Shown: positions 8,236 to 13,629 of the stretch, one piece after another
Layout: each line of letters opens with the position of its first letter
How positions within the stretch are numbered: the stretch's first letter is position 1
Origin: Actinomycetota bacterium
Lineage (GTDB): Bacteria > Actinomycetota > Actinomycetes > Nanopelagicales > Nanopelagicaceae
Direction of reading: 5' to 3'
DNA length: 13,629 bases
Assembly: GCA_947490605.1 (NCBI GenBank)
Contig: CANLHE010000008.1
Coordinates: 1 to 13,629, forward strand
Program-made: the position numbers and the translations under genes
Notes under the pieces: model-generated
What the model was told of the DNA's origin: nothing
Database searches by the model: none
Seen by the model: only the letters and a program-made list of their open reading frames with translations

Positions 8236-9611
8236 GCTACTCCCCCGCTCCATTTGCTTCTAAGTAAATTAGCCAAATCCTCAAATTTCTCTGATCTGGA
8301 TGCTTTTAGCAAAATCACGTCACCAGCAGAAAAGTTACTGACTAACTCTAAAACAGTATCTGCATTTGCGCAGTTATGTATGAGCAAATGTTTCTCAGAA
8401 TTTTCATTTTCCTCAGATTTGTATAGGCCAGTCCCCACGGCAACTAGATGGTCGACCCCAATCTCCTGGCAATACTGCACAACCTCTTGATGCCCGGATT
8501 GCTCTGCTGCACCTAACTCATGCATCTTTCCGAGTATCGCCCATGATGCGCCACCGCTTTCTTGGCTGAGCAAAACTAATGTTTTGATTGCTGCTTTTGT
8601 GCTCTCTGGATTTGCGTTGTAGTAATCATTAATCATCTTTAATCCATCTAGCTCTTCAATCTCCATACGCCACTTACTACCTAAAGTTGCTGTGATTAAT
8701 CCAGTCGCAATTTGCTCATTACTAATTTCAAGTGCATATGCAGCGGCTGCGGCAGCTAGTGCATTAGGGATTTGGTGCTCACCTAGCAACTGAAGTGAGA
8801 CTGGATTTCTTCCAGTTGGTGTCACTAAGTCAAAGTGAGCATAACCGCCGTGCATTTCAACATCAGCAGCTCGGACTGATTGCCCATCACCGAAAACAAT
8901 CTTTTTTAATTCAAGGTTATCTGCCATCTTAGGTGTGAATTTGTCGTAACTACCTAGTACTGCAACTGCATTAGGAAGTAGGCCAGATATTAACTCTGCT
9001 TTAGTTTTTGCAAGTGCTTCAACCGAACCAAACTCACCAAGATGTGCCCTACCTACAACTAAAACTACCCCTACATCTGGGACTGCAACTTTAGTCAGCT
9101 TTGCAATATCCCCGACATGTCTTGCACCCATTTCAACGATGCAGTATTTACTCTGCTCATCACAACGAAGAATTGTAAGTGGCACGCCAATATCGGTATT
9201 GAAATTTCCTTCAGTTGCAACTGTATTACCAGCTAATTGCAAAATCGAAGCTAGAAACTCTTTTGTGGTTGTTTTACCTTGGGATCCCGTGATCCCAACT
9301 AGTTTTAATCCAGTTAATTTACTTCTAACATATGAAGTTAGTGCTAGTAACGCTTGCCCAACATCATCAACTTGTATTGATGGTGCATTTACTTGCTTAG
9401 AGACTAATGCAAATTTTGCGCCAGATTTAATTGCTGAATCGACAAAATCATGGCCATCTGCATGATCGCCTTTAAAGGCAACAAAGAATGTTCCTTTAGC
9501 TGCTTTAAGGGAAGTAATTACCGGAATTTCATTTATCATCATTTCATCCGACATTAAATGAAGTTTTCCAGAGACAACCTTTGCAAACTCTGCTGCTGAA
9601 ATATTAATCAT
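8232..9611 (-). CDS. murF: UDP-MurNAc-tripeptide:D-Ala-D-Ala ligase MurF
   Basis: MurF adds the D-Ala-D-Ala dipeptide and so completes the UDP-MurNAc-pentapeptide. The protein has 459 residues, in the usual range. The P-loop is [12 protein letters not shown] (106-117), with the serine typical of MurF where other Mur ligases have Thr. [11 protein letters not shown] around 159-169 is the conserved glutamate motif, followed by the AHLGEFG stretch near 189-195. SKWRME is at 312-317. [10 protein letters not shown] at 328-337 is the MurF-specific NxNP motif, LGKMHELG is at 360-367, and KASRS is at 436-440. The start ATG shares one base with the murE TAA and is preceded by AGGTGG at 7-base spacing. 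The TGA stop overlaps the preferred mraY ATG by 4 bases. Confidence 0.97.
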   Translation of the reverse strand: MINISAAEFAKVVSGKLHLMSDEMMINEIPVITSLKAAKGTFFVAFKGDHADGHDFVDSAIKSGAKFALVSKQVNAPSIQVDDVGQALLALTSYVRSKLTGLKLVGITGSQGKTTTKEFLASILQLAGNTVATEGNFNTDIGVPLTILRCDEQSKYCIVEMGARHVGDIAKLTKVAVPDVGVVLVVGRAHLGEFGSVEALAKTKAELISGLLPNAVAVLGSYDKFTPKMADNLELKKIVFGDGQSVRAADVEMHGGYAHFDLVTPTGRNPVSLQLLGEHQIPNALAAAAAAYALEISNEQIATGLITATLGSKWRMEIEELDGLKMINDYYNANPESTKAAIKTLVLLSQESGGASWAILGKMHELGAAEQSGHQEVVQYCQEIGVDHLVAVGTGLYKSEENENSEKHLLIHNCANADTVLELVSNFSAGDVILLKASRSEKFEDLANLLRSKWSGGVA

Positions 9612-11077
9612 TATTTAGCCACCTGCCGGATTGAATCTAGCAACTCAATTCGATCATCGAAAGCTGTTACAACACCATTGATCTCTTGCCCAATCTCATG
9701 CCCTTTACCCATCAACAATATGCAATCTCCAGATTTAGCCATTTTTACAGCGAAATCAATTGCTTCTTTTCGATCAGTTAAAACAAACCCTTTTTTGGCC
9801 AGATCTATGCCCTCTGTCATTTCTTTCAGGATCTGATCGGCTTTCTCATTGCGTGGGTTATCACTTGTAAAAATTGCGAGATCACTGCCAGAAAATAAGG
9901 CCTGGCCCATTGGTGAGCGCTTGCTTTTGTCTCTGTCTCCACCGCAACCTAAGACACCGATAATTCGACCAGATGTAAAAGTTCTAGCACTCTTTAAAAC
10001 TCTATTTACCGCATCAGGGGTATGGGCATAATCAACAAGAGCTGAAAATGATTGACCGGCTGAGATTATCTCTAATCTGCCAGGCACGCTTTTTAATTTG
10101 GCAATTGCATTAGAGATTTGAGTATTTGTAAGACCACAAATACTTACCGAAGCAATTGCTAACAAAAGATTATCTAAATTGTGTTCACCAATTAGCGGGA
10201 AATTGCCGCTTATTACTTGGCCATTTTTGTCAGAAATCTCAACCTTGTAGCCATCATTTTGTGATTCAATTTTACTGTAGTACCAATCAGCGTTTTTATC
10301 ATTCCGGGATACTGATTTGTTAGTTATTTTACTTATTTCAAAAAGCTTCTTGCCATAAGAATCATCAATATTGATCACGGCATTTTGCGCATACTCGGAG
10401 TTAAAAAGCATTGCTTTTGCCTTGAAATATTCATCCATATTTTTGTGGTAATCCAAATGGTCTTGAGTTAAATTAGAAAAAGCCACTACTTTGTATTTAG
10501 CACTATTTACCCGAGATTGATCAATAGCAATGCTGCTCACCTCCATCACTAAATGGGTGCTTCTTCGCTCCAACATCACAGCGGCAAGTGCCTGTAATTC
10601 ATCAGCCTCAGGAGTAGTTCTTACTCCAGCAATCTTTTCAGTTCCAATCTCAACGCCAAGTGTTCCGATTACCCCAGAGTTAATATTGTTAAGATCCCAA
10701 AGCTGTTTGACTAAATTAGCTGTGGTCGTTTTTCCATTTGTGCCGGTTATTCCTACCGCAACTAGCTTGCTAAAAGGTTTGTTGTATAACCAATCTGAAA
10801 TCGGGCCCACTAAATCCCTTGGAGTTTGATCGACAAAAACTGGAATTGAGCAATCTATTTTTCGATCACTTAAAACGGCAACGGCGCCATTGGAAATTGC
10901 TTCATCGATAAAATTCATACCATGAGTTTTTGCTCCGGGTAGGGCTATAAATAAATCTCCGCTTTTTACCTCAGTGGCATTAATAGAAACGCCAGAAACT
11001 TCTACACCGGTATTAAAAAGCTTCTGATCAAAGTTTGATAATGCTTTTTTATCTAATTTTCCGGGCCGAATGCTCAT
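9611..11077 (-). CDS. murE: UDP-MurNAc-L-Ala-D-Glu:meso-diaminopimelate ligase MurE
   Basis: MurE adds the third residue of the stem peptide in the cytoplasm using ATP. The 488-residue length is normal. Domain 1 (1-105) binds the UDP sugar. The central ATPase domain has the P-loop GITGTNGKTTT at 109-119 and the FKAKAMLF segment, whose Lys221 is the likely carbamylated lysine. The C-terminal domain carries DNPR at 406-409, the signature for meso-diaminopimelate specificity, and GKGHE at 457-461. Oddity: the motif usually read as MEVSSHAL is MEVSSIAI here, with Ile183 in place of His. No frameshift or stop is present and the surrounding residues are normal, so I consider the enzyme functional. 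It has an ATGA overlap with ftsI upstream and a TAATG overlap with murF downstream. Confidence 0.97.
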   Translation of the reverse strand: MSIRPGKLDKKALSNFDQKLFNTGVEVSGVSINATEVKSGDLFIALPGAKTHGMNFIDEAISNGAVAVLSDRKIDCSIPVFVDQTPRDLVGPISDWLYNKPFSKLVAVGITGTNGKTTTANLVKQLWDLNNINSGVIGTLGVEIGTEKIAGVRTTPEADELQALAAVMLERRSTHLVMEVSSIAIDQSRVNSAKYKVVAFSNLTQDHLDYHKNMDEYFKAKAMLFNSEYAQNAVINIDDSYGKKLFEISKITNKSVSRNDKNADWYYSKIESQNDGYKVEISDKNGQVISGNFPLIGEHNLDNLLLAIASVSICGLTNTQISNAIAKLKSVPGRLEIISAGQSFSALVDYAHTPDAVNRVLKSARTFTSGRIIGVLGCGGDRDKSKRSPMGQALFSGSDLAIFTSDNPRNEKADQILKEMTEGIDLAKKGFVLTDRKEAIDFAVKMAKSGDCILLMGKGHEIGQEINGVVTAFDDRIELLDSIRQVAK

Positions 11078-12888
11078 AGCTTTGGCTCACTCTTTTTGGT
11101 GCTTTGTTTTGGAGACTTTAGCGCCGCTTCAGTTAGAGAGAAAAAAGTATCAGCAGTAGGCGTAGGTTTAATGCGTTCATTTTGTAAAACAAAACTCATT
11201 ACTTTTTTAAATACTGGGCCAGCAAGAGCACCACCCCAATGAAGTCCTTTCGGATCTTGGATTGTCACACTAACTACATACTTTGGTTGATCAGCTGGTG
11301 CAAAGCCAATAAATGAGGCGGTATATCCGCTGTAGCATCTACAAGAAGAGTTGTAACGCATTGCGGTTCCAGTTTTACCAGCAACTCGATAGCCAGGAAT
11401 AGCTGCAGTTGGGGCCGTACCATTTTTTGAAACAACGCTTTCCATCATTGCCCGAAGATTTATGGCAGTTTCATCGCTTAATACCTTTACAGATTCATTT
11501 GGTTTAGCAGGTGTGTATTTCCCACTCTCATCAACGACACCAGCCAAGATAGAAGGTTTAACGCGCACACCATTGTTTGCAATTGTTGCAAAAACTGATG
11601 TTGATTGCATAGCAGTTACTGAGTAGCCCTGACCAAATGAGATAGTGGGAAGCGATGTACCAGACCAATCTTTAACTGGATGAAGAATTCCAACTGATTC
11701 ACCCGGCAGTTTTGAGTTAGTACTCTCACCAATTCCAAACTTCCGCAAGTAATCATAAAGATTATCTTTTCCTAATTTCTGTCCGATTTGTATTGAACCG
11801 GTATTGCTTGAAACAGCCAACAAACCTGTAGTGGTTAATCTCTGAGTTGGATGTTTCTCGTGATCACTGAAAACACCATCGGAAACCTTCATTGAGTAAG
11901 GAATTGTAAATATCGTATCTGGTGAAATTAAACCCTCCTGCATCGCAGCAGCAACTGTGATTACCTTGCCAGTAGATCCTGGTTCATACACCTCTTGCAC
12001 AGCTGGATTTTTAAGTTTTTCAAGTGTGATCGAACTGGAAATGTTTGGATCAAATGTAGGCGCACTTGCTTGTGCCAATATTGCTCCGGTTTTAGGGTCC
12101 ATCACAATTACAGTTCCCGATTTAGCCCTTGATGATGCAACTGCTTGGCTAATGGCATTCTGTGCAACCCACTGCACATCGCGATCAATCGTTAATCGAA
12201 TACTGGTACCAGATTTTGCTTCTACAGTGACTTGTTCTGATCCAGGGATAATGTTTCCACGCCCATTTGCATATATATATTTGCCATTAACGCCAGCAAG
12301 TAAGCCATCTAAACTACTTTCGATACCGGCCGCACCTGAACCTTGATCATTGATTATTCCAATTAGTGATGATGTAAGTGTGCCACTTGGGTAATCTCTA
12401 ATATAACTTCGCTCTGGTACAAACCCACCAATTCTTTTTGCAATGCCATCTTTGCTCTTTAAAACTTCTGAGTTATAACTTTCAATTGCTGAATTTACCT
12501 CCCGCCATTTTGCCGGCGTAATATCTTTTGCAATCAATACATACCGACGCTCCCCGGTTAGATCTGGTAGCAATTGACCCGCAGTCATGCCCAGAATTGG
12601 GGCTACAATTTTTGCTGCGGTAATTGGGTCATTAACTACTGTTTGATCCACTGCAATATTTATTGCTGAAATACTGCGAGCTAACTCGACTCCATTGATA
12701 TCAAAGATAGTACCTCTAGGAGCCAATAGAGTTGCAGATTTGCTTAACTCATTATCAGCGCGATCCACAAAGCCCTTTGCCCTGATTGCTTGAATATCAA
12801 TTAACCGTAAACCGAATAGTAGGAAAATTACAATCACGATAGCTACAACTTTACGAATTCGATCCTGGACTAATTGTTGTTGATTCAT
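11074..12888 (-). CDS. ftsI: Septal peptidoglycan transpeptidase FtsI (class B penicillin-binding protein, PBP3/PbpB type)
   Basis: This 604-residue class B PBP cross-links septal peptidoglycan as partner of FtsW. A single N-terminal membrane anchor lies at about residues 12-34. The PBP dimerisation domain follows, with the PRGTIFD box at 57-63. The transpeptidase domain spans about 240-570. All three catalytic motifs are intact: S305-T-G-K308 with the acylated serine, S360-S-N362, and K505-T-G507 followed by TA. A cysteine pair (C516, C518) follows the KTG motif and could form a disulfide or be a lineage signature. There is no PASTA domain, and the protein ends in a Lys/Ser-rich tail (about 585-604). 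In the box at 57-66, Ile64 stands where Arg is common (DRNG). The start overlaps the ftsL stop by one base, and the stop forms an ATGA overlap with murE. Confidence 0.97.
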   Translation of the reverse strand: MNQQQLVQDRIRKVVAIVIVIFLLFGLRLIDIQAIRAKGFVDRADNELSKSATLLAPRGTIFDINGVELARSISAINIAVDQTVVNDPITAAKIVAPILGMTAGQLLPDLTGERRYVLIAKDITPAKWREVNSAIESYNSEVLKSKDGIAKRIGGFVPERSYIRDYPSGTLTSSLIGIINDQGSGAAGIESSLDGLLAGVNGKYIYANGRGNIIPGSEQVTVEAKSGTSIRLTIDRDVQWVAQNAISQAVASSRAKSGTVIVMDPKTGAILAQASAPTFDPNISSSITLEKLKNPAVQEVYEPGSTGKVITVAAAMQEGLISPDTIFTIPYSMKVSDGVFSDHEKHPTQRLTTTGLLAVSSNTGSIQIGQKLGKDNLYDYLRKFGIGESTNSKLPGESVGILHPVKDWSGTSLPTISFGQGYSVTAMQSTSVFATIANNGVRVKPSILAGVVDESGKYTPAKPNESVKVLSDETAINLRAMMESVVSKNGTAPTAAIPGYRVAGKTGTAMRYNSSCRCYSGYTASFIGFAPADQPKYVVSVTIQDPKGLHWGGALAGPVFKKVMSFVLQNERIKPTPTADTFFSLTEAALKSPKQSTKKSEPKL

Positions 12889-13268
12889 TACTTACCCACT
12901 GACATATCTAGAAATCGCGGATTAGTAGATGCCACCATGCCAAGGTCGGCTGCATTTTGTGCAAGTCGATCTGGTGAGGATTTTTGGGCTACCTCACGCA
13001 AAATTGCTTCTCGTTGGTCGGTTAAAACTTGAGCCTGTTGCTTTAGATCTTTAAGAATAAATGCATCTTGTGCGAGCGCAGTATTAATAACCAGCAGCGC
13101 GAGTAAACCGGCAGTGAATATTGCTCCTAGGAAAATGCCAAAGGTGCGATCTGGCGCGACTGCGCCTTGCTTAATATCTGGCACCAAGCGAAGTACTGCC
13201 TTATTTGCTTGCTCTCTGACAATTTTGCGTGAGATCTCAAGGGCCGGTGCTAATTCAAATATCGCCAT
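12888..13268 (-). CDS. ftsL: Cell division protein FtsL (small bitopic divisome protein)
   Basis: A 126-residue protein with FtsL/DivIC-type architecture. It has a basic cytoplasmic N-terminus (residues 1-42), one transmembrane segment at about 45-66 (rich in F, L, A, I), and then a heptad-like coiled-coil stretch at about 70-105 (ILKDLKQQAQVLTDQREAIL). A short tail follows containing the LGM and NPRFL segment typical of actinobacterial FtsL. By family knowledge, FtsL pairs with a DivIC/FtsB-like protein and FtsQ in the periplasm, and this complex activates FtsWI. Sequence conservation in the family is low, so the call rests on topology, size and position between rsmH and ftsI. The ATG overlaps the rsmH stop by one base, and its own TAA overlaps the ftsI ATG by one base. 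Confidence 0.88.
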   Translation of the reverse strand: MAIFELAPALEISRKIVREQANKAVLRLVPDIKQGAVAPDRTFGIFLGAIFTAGLLALLVINTALAQDAFILKDLKQQAQVLTDQREAILREVAQKSSPDRLAQNAADLGMVASTNPRFLDMSVGK

Positions 13269-13629
13269 TAGGCAGCCACCCGTTCAATCGCCCGAAGTCG
13301 CATTGATTGTGATCTTGGGTTACTTAACTGCTCACTCTCATCAGCTGCTTGGCTACTAGAAATTAGTAACTTGTAACTAGCCGCTGAGTTAGGCAGATCT
13401 ACTGGTAGACCTAATGGAGTGTTTGATTTTGTGGCTTGGGCAAAGTGGCTCTTAACTATCCGGTCTTCAAGTGATTGATAGCTCATCACTACTAACCGTC
13501 CGCCCACAGTTAACGCAGATAGTGCTGCTGGGATTGCTCGCTCTAATACGGCAAGCTCCTGATTAACCTCAATCCGAAGTGCTTGGAAGGTTCGCTTAGC
13601 TGGATTTCCACCGGTGCGTCTTGCTGGCG
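13268..13629 (-). CDS. rsmH: 16S rRNA (cytosine-1402-N4)-methyltransferase RsmH (MraW), C-terminal part; gene runs off the right edge
   Basis: RsmH methylates N4 of C1402 in the ribosomal decoding centre using SAM, and is normally near the head of the dcw cluster. Only the last 120 or so codons are present. Translating from the edge in frame gives [20 protein letters not shown], then a stretch ending [18 protein letters not shown], both hallmarks of the family's C-terminal half. The protein ends with [17 protein letters not shown], the usual tail. The SAM-binding N-terminal region is outside the window. A GTG at 13507 could look like a start, but the conserved frame continues upstream without a stop, so it is an internal Val codon. 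The TAA stop shares one base with the ftsL ATG (TAATG), preceded by GGTGG, so translation is probably coupled. Identification is secure; the gene is incomplete only because the window ends. Confidence 0.96.
   Translation of the reverse strand, partial: PARRTGGNPAKRTFQALRIEVNQELAVLERAIPAALSALTVGGRLVVMSYQSLEDRIVKSHFAQATKSNTPLGLPVDLPNSAASYKLLISSSQAADESEQLSNPRSQSMRLRAIERVAA

Noticed and set aside
8233..8253. ATG at 8253 as mraY start
   Set aside because: It adds MERGSS before the usual MKGILLSG, while the ATG at 8235 has a GGGGGAG site and an ATGA overlap with murF.
11957..12346. Plus-strand open frame of 129 codons opposite ftsI
   Set aside because: It lies entirely inside the ftsI coding region in antisense; it has no family resemblance and no ribosome binding site that I can see.
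13268..13507. A separate 79-residue protein starting at GTG 13507
   Set aside because: The frame continues upstream with the conserved RsmH stretch containing [18 protein letters not shown], so this is the C-terminal part of RsmH and not a small gene.

Overview
This window is most of a division and cell wall (dcw) cluster. All twelve genes read on the minus strand, so transcription runs from the right edge to the left. The gene order is rsmH (cut by the right edge), ftsL, ftsI, murE, murF, mraY, murD, ftsW, murG, murC, ftsQ, ftsZ. This is the classical order seen in Actinobacteria (Actinomycetota), where ftsQ directly precedes ftsZ and no ddl or ftsA lies between them. The FtsZ C-terminal peptide, the Lipid II pathway proteins and RsmH also read as actinobacterial. 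The DNA is clearly AT-rich for that phylum and almost free of spacers. That combination suggests a streamlined planktonic lineage such as the freshwater acI group (Nanopelagicales). The lineage is inferred from style and not proven.

Right part (13629-11074): the end of the 16S rRNA methyltransferase RsmH, the small bitopic divisome protein FtsL, and the septal transpeptidase FtsI (class B PBP). Middle part (11077-2146): the cytoplasmic and membrane steps of peptidoglycan precursor synthesis. MurE, MurF, MurD and MurC build UDP-MurNAc-pentapeptide, MraY makes Lipid I and MurG makes Lipid II; the SEDS glycosyltransferase FtsW lies among them. MurE carries the DNPR motif, so the wall should contain meso-diaminopimelate. 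Left part (2143-83): FtsQ, a 189-base AT-rich spacer, then FtsZ.

Ten consecutive junctions overlap by 1 or 4 bases or are separated by only 1-2 bases, which indicates one polycistronic unit with coupled translation. The only real gap is the ftsQ-ftsZ spacer. It holds a perfect palindrome (TCTCAA-C-TTGAGA on the coding strand), promoter-like hexamers and a good ribosome binding site, so ftsZ probably has its own transcription input. A hairpin followed by five T residues overlaps the ftsZ stop codon and probably ends the unit. A 13-base piece of the palindrome recurs just beyond that terminator at the left edge.

This is a conserved housekeeping locus. I see no mobile element, CRISPR array, RNA gene or unknown protein system. 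The points worth a second look are the repeated palindrome around ftsZ and two substitutions in normally conserved motifs: Ile in place of His in the MurE EVSSH motif, and Gln in place of the first His of the MraY HHH motif.
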